Source: Algoriphagus winogradskyi
Lineage (GTDB): Bacteria > Bacteroidota > Bacteroidia > Cytophagales > Cyclobacteriaceae
NCBI RefSeq assembly: GCF_900182815.1
Contig: NZ_FXUA01000003.1
Span: forward strand, 248,001-312,000
Direction of reading: 5' to 3'
DNA: 64,000 nt
Both the position numbers and the translations under genes were made by a program. Under the pieces are notes generated by a model. The model searched no databases, was not told where the DNA came from, and saw only the letters and a program-made list of their open reading frames with translations. Shown one piece after another: positions 17,842 to 28,093 of this stretch; the stretch's first letter is position 1, and each line of letters starts with the position of its first letter.

Positions 17842-19044
17842 TTACTCTCCTTTAGCCTTGTGAGTCGTTTTTCGTGCTGACGAAAACCTCATGATACTTT
17901 GGTAATTGTAGCTGTTGTAGATGTGGGAAAGTCCCCATCGAAGGATCTCCGTAGGTTCCTTTTCTGAATCTGCCGTCCGGTTCAAGCCGATGGCATGTGG
18001 CGCTCCTTGGATGGAGGACATTATTTCAAAATTTATCCCGTCAGGCGACCACTGAATCGTATTCTTTTCAGGCCCGTCCGTCGTGATCAGCGAAGCTATT
18101 CCGCCATTGTATGGCCACACGCAGATCTCATGACCACTATTACTGATGGGATTGAATTCAGACTTGACGTAAGGACCCTTTGGATTGTCGGCTATAGCCA
18201 CTCCATGCCGGATCTGACGACCACCAAAGGTGATCTCTTCGCCCATTTGCTCGCCTTTATAGTAGAGATAGAACTTCCCTTTGTAAGGAAGTATGCAGGG
18301 ATCGTGAACCTTGTGACTATCAAAATCACCTTTTTTCTCCACTGCAAAGCGATCCTGCTCCTCGCCTTTCCAGATACCGTTGTCAGCCGGGCTCAGAATG
18401 GGCTCTTCGCTTTTGGTCCAAGGACCATCTGGAGAGTCTGACCAAGCCAGTCCGATTTGATTTTTTACGCGGACGGTGTAGGGAGATTTTACCGTTTGAT
18501 AGGTCAGATAGTACACCCCATCGTGTTTCATAATCTCAGTAGTAAATACCGAACGGTCATCATAAGCCCCAGGCTCTCCTCGACCTACAGCCATCCCCTC
18601 TTCCTTCCAAGTCCAACCGTCTTCCGAGGTTGCATACCAGATATCGCATCGATCCCAAGGGAAAACCTTGTCCTTCTCTATATCGCCTGCAAATCCATCC
18701 GTCGGCCCGACACTCTTACTGTACCAGACGTAATATTTACCATTTTCAAAGATCATGGCGCTGGGATCTCTGCGAACTACACCTTCTTCGTAAGCAAGAT
18801 CACCTTTGAGAGGTTGAAGACCTGAAAACTCAATAAACCACTCATTACCGATATTTGGCCATTTCAATGCTCGTTTAGAAGCAGCACTAAGATGATCTGC
18901 ATTAGTAATTCCAAGTTTGTCTAATTGCTCTGGGCTGACAGTGATTTCTTCTTCAGAAGTAGCTATTTCTTTTTTTGATGCAGGATCACAAGCCTGTAAA
19001 AACATAACTCCTAATAAGGAATATAGAAGTGATTTGTAATTCAT
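17842..19044 (-). CDS. GH117 alpha-1,3-(3,6-anhydro)-L-galactosidase (lipoprotein)
   Basis: A 400-residue GH117 enzyme releasing 3,6-anhydro-L-galactose from neoagaro-oligosaccharides. A lipoprotein signal ([10 protein letters not shown], Cys19) anchors it to a membrane. The helical N-terminal extension ([18 protein letters not shown], about 52-69) matches the domain-swap segment of characterised GH117 enzymes such as Zobellia AhgA. Catalytic positions are conserved: Asp93 in RRDPSAMIF, Asp248 in VHDPCILPY and His305 in NSGHEICVW. It is the first gene of the operon whose later genes catabolise the released sugar, so it is the best match for the classic exo-enzyme. Confidence 0.88.
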   Translation of the reverse strand: MNYKSLLYSLLGVMFLQACDPASKKEIATSEEEITVSPEQLDKLGITNADHLSAASKRALKWPNIGNEWFIEFSGLQPLKGDLAYEEGVVRRDPSAMIFENGKYYVWYSKSVGPTDGFAGDIEKDKVFPWDRCDIWYATSEDGWTWKEEGMAVGRGEPGAYDDRSVFTTEIMKHDGVYYLTYQTVKSPYTVRVKNQIGLAWSDSPDGPWTKSEEPILSPADNGIWKGEEQDRFAVEKKGDFDSHKVHDPCILPYKGKFYLYYKGEQMGEEITFGGRQIRHGVAIADNPKGPYVKSEFNPISNSGHEICVWPYNGGIASLITTDGPEKNTIQWSPDGINFEIMSSIQGAPHAIGLNRTADSEKEPTEILRWGLSHIYNSYNYQSIMRFSSARKTTHKAKGE

Positions 19045-19443
19045 ATATATTTTTCATTTTGGGTTTTACTTACTTATTTACTTTGAAAAAAGATTATAAT
19101 CTGAAACCAACACATATTTATTTCATTAAATCATCCAGCCAAAAAGTTGTCTAAATTTCCAACATCAAAATCAGGCACTTTTATAAGCTTCATTTCAAAA
19201 GGAAGCGTCGAGAAAAACATTTTTTATATCCTTTCGCTTTGAACAAATATGAGATTTGAAAAGAATAATACCCCAGAATCCACCTAGACAAAAACTGAAC
19301 AAGGCGATAAAAAGTCTGAAAAAGCAAAAAATTATTCTGGACGATCTATAAATTGTCCTTACAAATATTCCGAAGCGGCCTTCACTTTAGAATATTTTGT
19401 AAAAAACAGTCAATACAACCCAAAACAAGCCCAAATACGCCAA
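19045..19443. promoter_or_regulatory. divergent intergenic region, GH117 operon / LuxR-type regulator
   Basis: A 399-bp A/T-rich spacer without a credible gene. It must contain the leftward promoter of the anhydrogalactose operon and the rightward promoter of the regulator. Boxes reading AACCCAAAA occur just before both start codons, on the minus strand at 19057-19065 and on the plus strand at 19417-19425. I see no clear hairpin or palindromic operator. Confidence 0.5.
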
Positions 19444-21117
19444 ATGAATCAATTTCATTTCGAATTATCATCATTCCTTTGTTATAGCAAGCCTTCAAAA
19501 ATCGTTGCGATTACCCCCTTGATTTGTGTTGTTTTTGTCTTGACAATCTTGACGAACCTGACAAGTCTTGCGCAAAGCAACTCTACAAGCAGAGAAAACC
19601 CCTTTAAATCCAATGAACTTAAGTACAGCAATTCGGACAGTTCAATTCTTCAGTTAAAAAATGCGATAGAACTACACCGAGATAATAAAGACACAGTGAA
19701 TTTGATACTTTCACTGAATGAATTATCAAGTATGTATGCCCATTTACTCGACTATGGAAATTCATACGATGGCTATTGGGAAGCTTTAATTTTAGCGGAT
19801 CAAATCAACAACAATCTATTCAAAGCAAAAATATATCAAGAGTTGGGGTGGCTATATAGTTTTTATCATCGCGATGAAGAAGCTCTTAAGTATTTCAATC
19901 TTGGACTTACTATTAATAAGGAGTTATATGAGCTAAAAATAATTGATGCAACTTATATAATAAGTGACTATTTCTCACTGATTAACTTTTACCGCGTCAA
20001 CGGAGATTACATTACAGCTGCTAAATATCTTGATAGTTGCTATCAACTTCAGAAGGAAATAGGCAATCCTCCTATGAACTATGTGGTGGCAGAAGATGGC
20101 TATCTAGACGGCATGCAAGGTGACTTCGACAGTGCTTTCGAAAAGCTGGCAGAGTCACAGAAATTCTTCGAAAAAAATGACCGCTCCTACTTAATCGTGA
20201 TCCATACCATGCTTGGGAATGTATTTAGAAATATGGGCGATTTGGCCAAAAGCGCAGCGGAATACAATCAAGCTCTCGAACTTTCCAAGCAATTTCAATC
20301 CCATTCCAATTATAAATTAATGTCACACGAAGCTTTGGCTTCAATCTATGCGCTCACCAATGATTTCCCACGTGCATATCAGCACTCCAAGGAAGTCAAT
20401 GAGATAAACGCTGAGATTTTTGGTCCTGATAGTAAAAACAACAAGCATCTTTTTGCAATCAATGACCAATACAGGCTTCAAAAAGAAAAGGAAAAAGAAT
20501 TGATCAAGGAGCAACACATTGCTAAACTAGAGAACGAAGAAAGAATAAATACCTTAAAATTATGGCTATTAGGTGTAGTTCTGGTCTCTCTGGTAGTTTA
20601 TGGGTACTTGCTAGTTCGCAACATTCGTAGAAAACACCTTTTGGAGAAATCAGCACTGGCAGAAAGAAGGCAAATGGAACGGCAGAAGAGTAGTGAGATT
20701 TTGGAATTGAAGAACAAGGAGCTGACAGCTACTGCACTGCAACTTATAGAAAAAGATGAATTTATAGATAAACTCAAAAACAACCTTTCTGATGACAAAG
20801 GATTGGTAGATGTGAATAGTCTAAAGCGGATGATAAAATCGGTTCAGGGAACTCCGGGTAGTAACTGGAAGGAATTTGAAGCTAGGTTCACTGCTATCAA
20901 CCAAAGTTTCTACGAAAATCTGCAAAAGCAATATCCAGAACTTTCCCAAACTGATCTAAAAATCTGTGCTCTCGTTAAGCTGAATTTCAGTAGTAAGGAA
21001 ATGGCATCGCTGTTAGGAATATCTATAGAAAGTGTTCATACTTCCCGGTATAGACTTCGAAAAAAGTTCTCAATCGACAGAACCGAAAATCTTACCGAAT
21101 TTATAGCTCAGTTCTAA
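19444..21117 (+). CDS. membrane-anchored TPR regulator with LuxR-type HTH
   Basis: A 557-residue regulator. An N-terminal hydrophobic segment (about 20-45) acts as signal or anchor. TPR-like helical repeats follow (about 75-340; for example EALKYFNLGLTINKEL and AEYNQALELSK). A transmembrane helix (LWLLGVVLVSLVVYGYLLV) lies near 372-391, then a coiled coil rich in Lys/Glu, and a C-terminal helix-turn-helix at about 495-552 (LSQTDLKICALVKL, SSKEMASLLGISIESVHTSR). Such proteins sense signals outside the cytoplasm and bind DNA inside. It is upstream of SusC/SusD and divergent from the anhydrogalactose operon, so it probably controls both. A terminator follows it. Confidence 0.83.
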   Translation: MNQFHFELSSFLCYSKPSKIVAITPLICVVFVLTILTNLTSLAQSNSTSRENPFKSNELKYSNSDSSILQLKNAIELHRDNKDTVNLILSLNELSSMYAHLLDYGNSYDGYWEALILADQINNNLFKAKIYQELGWLYSFYHRDEEALKYFNLGLTINKELYELKIIDATYIISDYFSLINFYRVNGDYITAAKYLDSCYQLQKEIGNPPMNYVVAEDGYLDGMQGDFDSAFEKLAESQKFFEKNDRSYLIVIHTMLGNVFRNMGDLAKSAAEYNQALELSKQFQSHSNYKLMSHEALASIYALTNDFPRAYQHSKEVNEINAEIFGPDSKNNKHLFAINDQYRLQKEKEKELIKEQHIAKLENEERINTLKLWLLGVVLVSLVVYGYLLVRNIRRKHLLEKSALAERRQMERQKSSEILELKNKELTATALQLIEKDEFIDKLKNNLSDDKGLVDVNSLKRMIKSVQGTPGSNWKEFEARFTAINQSFYENLQKQYPELSQTDLKICALVKLNFSSKEMASLLGISIESVHTSRYRLRKKFSIDRTENLTEFIAQF

Positions 21118-21174
21118 TGGCTATTTCTTTTTAAACATATATAGAAACAAACATATTCTTCCCTTCTAAATCTA

Positions 21175-21207
21175 AACACTGGCTCAACTGGGACAGTGTT
21201 TTTTTTG
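21175..21207 (+). terminator. intrinsic terminator after the LuxR-type regulator
   Basis: Stem AACACTG (21175-21181) pairs with CAGTGTT (21194-21200) and is followed by a run of T. It ends the regulator transcript before the SusC promoter. Confidence 0.75.
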
Positions 21208-21461
21208 TCTATAAAGAATCCAAGCATTTGAGCTGGATTTGAGATAAAAAAATATCCCGTCGAGTCATCAACCGCCAAAAAAGGCTTCGCAATCGATATT
21301 TTAATTGATTTGTTCAGTTTTAATCGAGTTTGAAAAATGGCTTGTATTGTTCAGGATCTCTACATTGACCGAGGTTTTAAGATCAGAAATGACTCTAGCA
21401 ACATAAGAGACATCCTTGATTTTTCTACCAAAACAATATTAACCTAAACTCAAAATCTCGT
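21208..21461 (+). promoter_or_regulatory. leader and promoter region of the agar-locus susC
   Basis: About 250 bp of A/T-rich sequence between the regulator terminator and susC, with no credible gene. It should hold the susCD promoter. I do not see a clear operator or riboswitch; ACCTAAACTCAAAATC lies just before the start codon. Confidence 0.45.
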
Positions 21462-24400
21462 ATGAAACAACAATTTTACTGCTGGAGGAAAACCCTCCCG
21501 ATAACGCTTGTTTTGTTGTGCTTATGGATACCATTTGTATCTGCACAGCAGCAAGTAAGAGGAAAGATCATTGATGATCTTGGAATGGCACTACCTGGTG
21601 CATCTATTATAATAAAAGGCACTACCACAGGCACCATATCTGATGTAGATGGCAACTATTCTATCTCTGCAAAAGAAGGGGATGTAATAGTATATACTTT
21701 CATCGGGTTTAACTCAGTAGAACGGACTGTAGGGAATGCATCTGAAATCAATGTGCAGATGACTCCGGATACTCAGAGTTTGGATGAAGTAGTAGTGGTC
21801 GGCTACGGTACACAAACCAAAAAAGAAATCACCGGCGCAGTAGCGCAAATCAAGGCAGATGCTATTTCTAAAGCGCCTGTATCTGACGTGGGTGAAGCGA
21901 TACAGGGACAAGTGGCTGGTGTGGATGTGCAAGCAGCAAGTGGCCGTCCAGGTCAAGCAGCTAATATCCAAATTAGAGGAGTAGGCTCACTGATGGGCGC
22001 TTTGGAACCACTCTATGTAGTGGATGGAGTCCCATATCAAAGCAATCCAAATATTTCTCCAGATCAAATTGAGTCTTTGGATATCCTAAAAGATGGAGCA
22101 GCAGCTTCTGTCTATGGCACCAGAGCATCCAACGGGGTAATATTGATAACTACCAAAAGAGGAAAAAAAGGTAACATCGTAGTGGACCTCAACGCATACG
22201 CTGGGGTACAAAATATCACCTCAGGTACTCCATTGATGAATTCTCAGCAGCAGATGTATGCTGAAGAGGTAAAACTGGAAGCTTTAGGACGTGATCCCCT
22301 GATCTTCTTTTTCAACCCAGACGCATTGGACTATGACACGGATTTCGTAAGTGATGTGCAAAATAACAATGCACTTATTCAGAATTATGGAATTGGCGTA
22401 TCCGGTGGTACCGAGCATCTTTCGGTAAACTTCAACTCTAACTACTTCAATCAGGATGGTATTTTGATCAACTCTGGATTTGACAGGCTTAGCAATAGAC
22501 TTACAGCCCAATTTAATAGAGGGAAATTCAAAGCATTCACAAGTATTGGTTACACAGAGGAAAACAGAACTCAAGAACCTTGGTCACTTTATGAATATTC
22601 CATCGCTCAGCGTCCATGGCTAGCTCCTCTTAATTCATTACAGACAGTAGGAGAAAACAATGTGCAAATCCCTGTAGACAATGCTATTCTATACAGCTAC
22701 CTGTCTAGAGAACTTGACAATGTGGATGAGCGAAAAGTCAACACAAGCAACATCGCGCTGAATTTAGAATATGAAATATTAAAGGGCCTTAGCTATAAAA
22801 TCAACTTAGGTAGCAACTCATATAACTATAGCAGAAATTTCTTCAGACCTCAATATTTGGTTACCAATAGAGATGGTTCTTTCAATCCTACAGCTTCTAG
22901 ACAAGATGCGCTTCTAAATGAAGAATTCACTTTCTCACAGAGAAATACAATAGAAAACATTCTTTCCTATTCAAAAGAATTTGGCAAGCATAAGCTAAAT
23001 GTAACTGGTGTTGCATCATGGGAGAAATTCACTTCCAAGCAAATAGGAACAGGAATTATTGGACTTCTGAGCAATAAAACCCCTGTTTTGGGAGCAGGAC
23101 AGCAAGCGACTAAGCCGACTAGTTTCGACTATACCAATTCACTGAGCGGTTTGATGGGTCGAGTGCAATACAATTACGACGAGCGCTACTTGATCTCTGG
23201 AAGCTTTAGAAGAGATGGCTCTTCAAATTTTGGTCAAAGCAATGTTTATGGTGACTTCTTCGGTGTGTCCGCAGGATGGAATATTTCAGAAGAAGGTTTT
23301 TTCAGAAATGGAAATACTGAATTCATTGATAACTTCAAAATCCGTGGAAGTTATGCTCAAGTAGGAAATCAAAGCATTCCTCCATATACCTATGCCAGCC
23401 AGATTGAAAGTGGTGTGAATTACATTTTCGGTTTGGATGAAGAACTATACAATGGAGCTATTCAGAGAAGGTATTCTAATCCTAATGTAAAGTGGGAATC
23501 TAGTATTTCTTCAAATCTTGGTATAGACCTCGCCATGTTCTCAAACAGATTAAACTTCACTGCTGACGTTTACAAAAACGACAAGCAGGACATGCTTTTG
23601 CCACGAGCAACTCCCCCATCCGGTGGAGCTTTCCATCCAGGCGCAACTGGGACATACAGCCCTATTATCGTGAATGCTGGAAACATGACTAACAAAGGGA
23701 TTGAACTTTCACTATCCTATAGAACAGAATATGCCTCAGGTTTCAAATGGAATATCGCCTCTACATTTACTAAAAATGTAAATGAAATCACTGATTTGGA
23801 AGGAATAGAACGAGGGTATGGAAATGGACAGCCATCTTCTTCCCTTGGTCCAAACGTGGATTACACGACTTTCTTTGCCGTAGGCTATGAAGCAGGAGCA
23901 TTCTTTTTAGTACAGCATGATGGAATAATAAAAACCCAAGAGCAACTAGCGGACTATAAGAAAATAAACCCAAGCGCTCAGATCGGTGATATGATGTACA
24001 AAGATCAGATGACTGAAGATACTAATGGAGATGGGATTCCTGATGCCGGAAACAACCGCATTGATGAAAACGACCGTGTATACTCGGGTTCTGGTCAAGC
24101 CAAATTCAACATAGGTTTGAGTACAAATTTTGACTACAAAGGCTTTGATCTGTTTGTACAAAATTACTTTTCCTATGGCGCAAAATTGTACAACGGCGCT
24201 AAATACTATGCCTATACCCAAGGCCGTCACCTAGATCAATACTACATGTGGACTCCGCAAAACTCAGACACTGATATCCCTACAGATCGAGGAGATGATT
24301 ACCACAACAACGTGAGAGCGAGATCTGATTTCTTTTTGGAAGATGGCACTTACTTCAGAATCAGAAATATTACGCTAGGATATACAATTCCACTTTCTGC

Positions 24401-24584
24401 TACTGGCAAGATCGGAGTGAATAAAGCGAGGATTTACGGTACCGCTATGAATCCATTCACTTTCACCGAATACACTGGCTATGATCCTGAAGTGGGGGGA
24501 AATGGTATTAACACTAGAGGTGTAGACCAGGGTAATTACCCGGTATCCAGAAGATTCATTTTCGGTGTTCAGATCCAATTCTAA
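21462..24584 (+). CDS. SusC-like TonB-dependent outer-membrane transporter (agar locus)
   Basis: A 1040-residue SusC-family transporter that imports oligosaccharides across the outer membrane with TonB energy. The signal peptide ends near VSAQQ. A carboxypeptidase-D-like regulatory domain (about 30-105; VRGKIIDDLGMALPGASIIIKG) is followed by the TonB-box/plug (LDEVVVVGYGTQ near 112; the plug ends with GTRASNGVILITTKRGKKG). A 22-strand barrel follows, ending SRRFIFGVQIQF. It is 18 bp upstream of its SusD partner. The locus points to agaro- or porphyran-oligosaccharides as substrate. Confidence 0.93.
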   Translation: MKQQFYCWRKTLPITLVLLCLWIPFVSAQQQVRGKIIDDLGMALPGASIIIKGTTTGTISDVDGNYSISAKEGDVIVYTFIGFNSVERTVGNASEINVQMTPDTQSLDEVVVVGYGTQTKKEITGAVAQIKADAISKAPVSDVGEAIQGQVAGVDVQAASGRPGQAANIQIRGVGSLMGALEPLYVVDGVPYQSNPNISPDQIESLDILKDGAAASVYGTRASNGVILITTKRGKKGNIVVDLNAYAGVQNITSGTPLMNSQQQMYAEEVKLEALGRDPLIFFFNPDALDYDTDFVSDVQNNNALIQNYGIGVSGGTEHLSVNFNSNYFNQDGILINSGFDRLSNRLTAQFNRGKFKAFTSIGYTEENRTQEPWSLYEYSIAQRPWLAPLNSLQTVGENNVQIPVDNAILYSYLSRELDNVDERKVNTSNIALNLEYEILKGLSYKINLGSNSYNYSRNFFRPQYLVTNRDGSFNPTASRQDALLNEEFTFSQRNTIENILSYSKEFGKHKLNVTGVASWEKFTSKQIGTGIIGLLSNKTPVLGAGQQATKPTSFDYTNSLSGLMGRVQYNYDERYLISGSFRRDGSSNFGQSNVYGDFFGVSAGWNISEEGFFRNGNTEFIDNFKIRGSYAQVGNQSIPPYTYASQIESGVNYIFGLDEELYNGAIQRRYSNPNVKWESSISSNLGIDLAMFSNRLNFTADVYKNDKQDMLLPRATPPSGGAFHPGATGTYSPIIVNAGNMTNKGIELSLSYRTEYASGFKWNIASTFTKNVNEITDLEGIERGYGNGQPSSSLGPNVDYTTFFAVGYEAGAFFLVQHDGIIKTQEQLADYKKINPSAQIGDMMYKDQMTEDTNGDGIPDAGNNRIDENDRVYSGSGQAKFNIGLSTNFDYKGFDLFVQNYFSYGAKLYNGAKYYAYTQGRHLDQYYMWTPQNSDTDIPTDRGDDYHNNVRARSDFFLEDGTYFRIRNITLGYTIPLSATGKIGVNKARIYGTAMNPFTFTEYTGYDPEVGGNGINTRGVDQGNYPVSRRFIFGVQIQF

Positions 24585-24602
24585 TCTTAAAAAAGCAATC
24601 CA

Positions 24603-26321
24603 ATGAAACTCAAAATATATAAAAGATCCTTTGCATCGATCGCCTTATCTTCAATGCTTCTCTTCGGATGTGGTGTAGATTTTCTGGAAGAAACAAATCC
24701 AAATGCCATAACTACCGATACCTTTTGGGAAACATCCAAGCAATTCCAATCTGGGCTTGCTACTGTCTATGGAGCGTTACAGTTCCAATCTATCAGCGGA
24801 GCAGGTTTGATTAATGAGATGATCCTCGGAGATATAGGTGGCACCGAATCCTGGTATAGACCTACCGCCTACAGAAACCTTACCTATAACGACGCCAGTG
24901 ATCAAGTAACTGACAAGTGGAATGAGCTCTACATCGGAGTCTTCCGAGCCAATCAAGTGATCAACCAAATACAAGAAGCTGATCCTAGCCTTTTTGCTGA
25001 AAATGAAAAAGAGACAATTGAGGCTGAAGCTAAATTTCTTAGAGCATTCTTCTATTTCCAGTTAGCACATACCTACGGAAAAGCGGTCATCCGAACGGAA
25101 ATACCCGTGACTGATGAAGATTTCAATTTGCCTCCAAGCACAAAGGAAGAAATCCTAAACACGGTGGTATTACCAGATTTAGAGTTTGCAAAAACTCATT
25201 TACCTAAATCCTGGGATGATAAAAATAAAGGAAGAGTTACTTGGGGAGCCGCAACTTCTCTATATGGTAAAACCTTGCTATTCCAAGAAAAATGGTCTGA
25301 AGCGGCAACAGAATTCAAAAGTGTAATTGATTCTAAAGTGTATGCACTGACTCCAAAAATCAGAGATAACTTCTCCGAAGAAAATGAATTCAATGAGGAA
25401 TCAATTTTCGAAGTGGCATACAATAGCGAAATCAACCCGGGCGCAAATGGGTCAGTGGTAGATGATGATCCTGGTAGAACAGGGGCAGAAGCTACAGCTA
25501 TTGCTACGGGACTCGGACAATTGAATTTCGGTGCGTATAACACGCTTTTGCCTAGCTACTACCTCCATGAACTATATGTAAATGACGAGGTAGATCCAAA
25601 CAACTCTATCAATAAAGACAACACCCAATCAGTAAGAATGTCTGCCTCCGTAGTTCCTATCAATGGTGAAGGATTGTATTACCAATTACCAATCGGCACA
25701 CGTGGCGGATGGGCTTTTGGACAAAGTGCTTATATCAAAAAACACACAAATTGGTATCACCTACCAAATGAAGATGGCAATGCTAGATCTGGAATAAATT
25801 TCAGACATATCCGCTTAGCCGATGTGTATCTCATGTACGCTGAAGCGCTGCTCAATGCAGGTGGATCTGTGGATGAAGCTATTGAATACATCGATCTAGT
25901 GAGAGCTAGATCGGGCGTGGTCACTATCAGGCAATACTTGACTGAAAACGGCAATACATTCCCGCAGCTTCATATCAGCAAGCAGGTTCATGGGACTCAA
26001 CCAATGGTCGCTCCTACTGCGGATAACATCATGACCCATATTCGCCGGGTGGAGAGGCCATTAGAGCTAGCTTTTGAAGGGCATCGTTGGAAAGACCTTG
26101 TAAGATGGGGAATAGTGAAGGAGGTTTTTGATGAGCTTCGCCAGGATGAAGTATGGAGAGAGGCAAACAAAGCTTCCATTTTTGATCAAGAACCTCTTTT
26201 CATCGCAGAAAGGATCAGACCTGATTTCTTGCTTTCATCAGCCAATTATTCTCCTACCGTACACAATTACTTCCCTATTCCTGCTTTGGAACTCCAAAAC
26301 AATAATCAAATAGGTAATTAA
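24603..26321 (+). CDS. SusD-like glycan-binding lipoprotein (agar locus)
   Basis: A 572-residue SusD/RagB-family surface lipoprotein. The lipobox is LLFGCG (Cys23). N-terminal TPR helices include AEAKFLRAFFYFQLAHTYG, and the family C-terminal segment reads RPLELAFEGHRWKDLVRWG. It forms a lid over the SusC barrel and captures oligosaccharides. It is translated 18 bp after susC and 11 bp before the next lipoprotein gene. The binding residues cannot be assigned by eye. Confidence 0.92.
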   Translation: MKLKIYKRSFASIALSSMLLFGCGVDFLEETNPNAITTDTFWETSKQFQSGLATVYGALQFQSISGAGLINEMILGDIGGTESWYRPTAYRNLTYNDASDQVTDKWNELYIGVFRANQVINQIQEADPSLFAENEKETIEAEAKFLRAFFYFQLAHTYGKAVIRTEIPVTDEDFNLPPSTKEEILNTVVLPDLEFAKTHLPKSWDDKNKGRVTWGAATSLYGKTLLFQEKWSEAATEFKSVIDSKVYALTPKIRDNFSEENEFNEESIFEVAYNSEINPGANGSVVDDDPGRTGAEATAIATGLGQLNFGAYNTLLPSYYLHELYVNDEVDPNNSINKDNTQSVRMSASVVPINGEGLYYQLPIGTRGGWAFGQSAYIKKHTNWYHLPNEDGNARSGINFRHIRLADVYLMYAEALLNAGGSVDEAIEYIDLVRARSGVVTIRQYLTENGNTFPQLHISKQVHGTQPMVAPTADNIMTHIRRVERPLELAFEGHRWKDLVRWGIVKEVFDELRQDEVWREANKASIFDQEPLFIAERIRPDFLLSSANYSPTVHNYFPIPALELQNNNQIGN

Positions 26322-26332
26322 TCCCGACTCAA

Positions 26333-27907
26333 ATGAAAAAATATATCTATATCATAAAACTAATGATGGTGGCCGTGTTGCTACAATCATGCGAAGATCC
26401 TTATGAAGGCATGAACTTGAATGAGGCAAGCAATCAGGTTATTTTTACCTCCGAAATGGATTTTGAAAATACCATTCAAATTAATGGAGAACTCGCGTTC
26501 GGAGACGTTTCATCAGGTGTAGTGTCACGCACTTGGACATTTCCAGAAGGTGTAGTCGATATCGAAGGCTCTGACAACGACGTTACCTCGACCGAAGCTA
26601 CGGTTAAAACAACTTTCAAAATGCTCGGCGAACATGAAGTTAAACTTCATCAGGTGTTCAAAGACAATGCTTTTGTGGGATTAGAACAGCGCGGAAAAGA
26701 ACTCGATACCACAATTGTAGTGAAAGTACTAGGAGAAGTGAAATTGGCTATTACTGCTAATATCATAAACAGCGATGGCACTGTAGGTGAGGCACTCAAT
26801 CTTCAAGATGGCGCACTCAATGAGGTGATGGCTGGGAATTTCATCAGATATACCGTTACTTCTGAAGGTGAGCCTGCACAATACCAATGGAATTTAGACG
26901 GAGGTGACCCACCATACTCAGAGGAGTTGGTGGAAACGCTTGATGTTCGATATAAGAAAGTTGGCGAATTTGATTTTGAATTAATCGCTTCACGAGATAG
27001 ACCTCAGGGTGAATTTGTTTTTGCGTTAGAAAATTTTCTAAAAATCATTCCATCTACCGAGCCAGTCTCCTTGGAAGGTGCTCAAGAAAGAGCCGGTGGA
27101 ATTGCATTAAACTTCAGCAGAGAGATGAATGGAAACACGCTAAATCCTGCTGATTTCACCGTGAATATTATAAATAATGGTAACCAAATAGCAACTTCAG
27201 TTTCTTCAGCCACTTTGGATCCAAATGAAGGAAACTTTGTGATTTTGACATTGGACAACCAATCCATCTTTAATGATGATATAGTCACAGTCTCTTATAC
27301 TCAAGGAGAATTGGCTACAGCAGATGGTGTGAAATCTGATGATTTTGAAGCTGTCCCGGTAGTTTTCATAGGAGAAAACATCCTTAAGAAAACTGCTTTT
27401 GACTACAGCTTTGAAAACTCAATGGCTACTAATTGGCCTTACCAATGGTGGGGAGCGCCATGGGATAAGTATAAATTCAACCTTAGTACAGTCAAATCAT
27501 ACGATGGCAAAAAGAGCGCCTATGTTACCATGGAACCAAATGGCGGCATGATCATAGGCCACACCGACAATGCTAATGTACCGATCACTTTTCCAGTGGA
27601 AAAAGGAAAAACCTATGAAATCGGAGTTTGGGTGTATATGGAAGACCTGGGAAACAGCGACCCTGCAGCAAATCCTCCAGATTTGAGGTTCTATTGGGCA
27701 CCTGACACAAACTGGGGTGTGGGTCCAAACCCTGAATTTTCTGCAGATTTTGAAATTGGAAAATGGGTGTACAGTTCTACTCTAGTGGAGTTTGCAAACA
27801 CTGGAAACTATAACATCAACATCCGTGGTGCCAACGCAGGAAATGCCCAGACTATCAAGTTTTACATGGACAACATTTCTATTTCAGAAGCAAAATTAAG
27901 ACAATAG
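26333..27907 (+). CDS. surface glycan-binding lipoprotein with PKD-like and CBM-like domains
   Basis: A 524-residue lipoprotein (LLQSCEDP, Cys20) in the SusE/SGBP position, 11 bp after susD. Sequence features suggest two PKD/Ig-like repeats (about 35-130 and 140-235; RYTVTSEGEPAQYQWNLDGG). An Ig-like SwmB/invasin-type domain follows (about 240-345; ALNFSREMNGNTLNPADFTVN), then a C-terminal CBM-like beta-sandwich (about 350-520; KTYEIGVWVYMEDLG and INIRGANAGNAQTIKFYMDNISI). It probably holds agar chains at the cell surface for GH16 cleavage. No catalytic motif is seen. A strong terminator follows. Confidence 0.82.
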   Translation: MKKYIYIIKLMMVAVLLQSCEDPYEGMNLNEASNQVIFTSEMDFENTIQINGELAFGDVSSGVVSRTWTFPEGVVDIEGSDNDVTSTEATVKTTFKMLGEHEVKLHQVFKDNAFVGLEQRGKELDTTIVVKVLGEVKLAITANIINSDGTVGEALNLQDGALNEVMAGNFIRYTVTSEGEPAQYQWNLDGGDPPYSEELVETLDVRYKKVGEFDFELIASRDRPQGEFVFALENFLKIIPSTEPVSLEGAQERAGGIALNFSREMNGNTLNPADFTVNIINNGNQIATSVSSATLDPNEGNFVILTLDNQSIFNDDIVTVSYTQGELATADGVKSDDFEAVPVVFIGENILKKTAFDYSFENSMATNWPYQWWGAPWDKYKFNLSTVKSYDGKKSAYVTMEPNGGMIIGHTDNANVPITFPVEKGKTYEIGVWVYMEDLGNSDPAANPPDLRFYWAPDTNWGVGPNPEFSADFEIGKWVYSSTLVEFANTGNYNINIRGANAGNAQTIKFYMDNISISEAKLRQ

Positions 27908-27939
27908 GTAAATAAGGAGATTGGGTTTCAACAGTATAA

Positions 27940-27977
27940 GGGTGGCCAAACATATGAATGGCCACCCCTATCTTTTT
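27940..27977 (+). terminator. strong intrinsic terminator ending the susCD operon
   Basis: Nine-base perfect stem GGGTGGCCA (27940-27948) with TGGCCACCC (27959-27967), then a T run. It closes the agar locus on the plus strand and marks the boundary to the second locus. Confidence 0.9.
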
Positions 27978-28093
27978 TAAGGGAAAGGATTCCAACCGAA
28001 ATAGTTAATACATCCCATTTGTTGTAATAAAGTAGCCAGAATACCCGGGCTTCATTTGTACTACAACTTTTTTACTTTAAATAAGTAGGCTTA

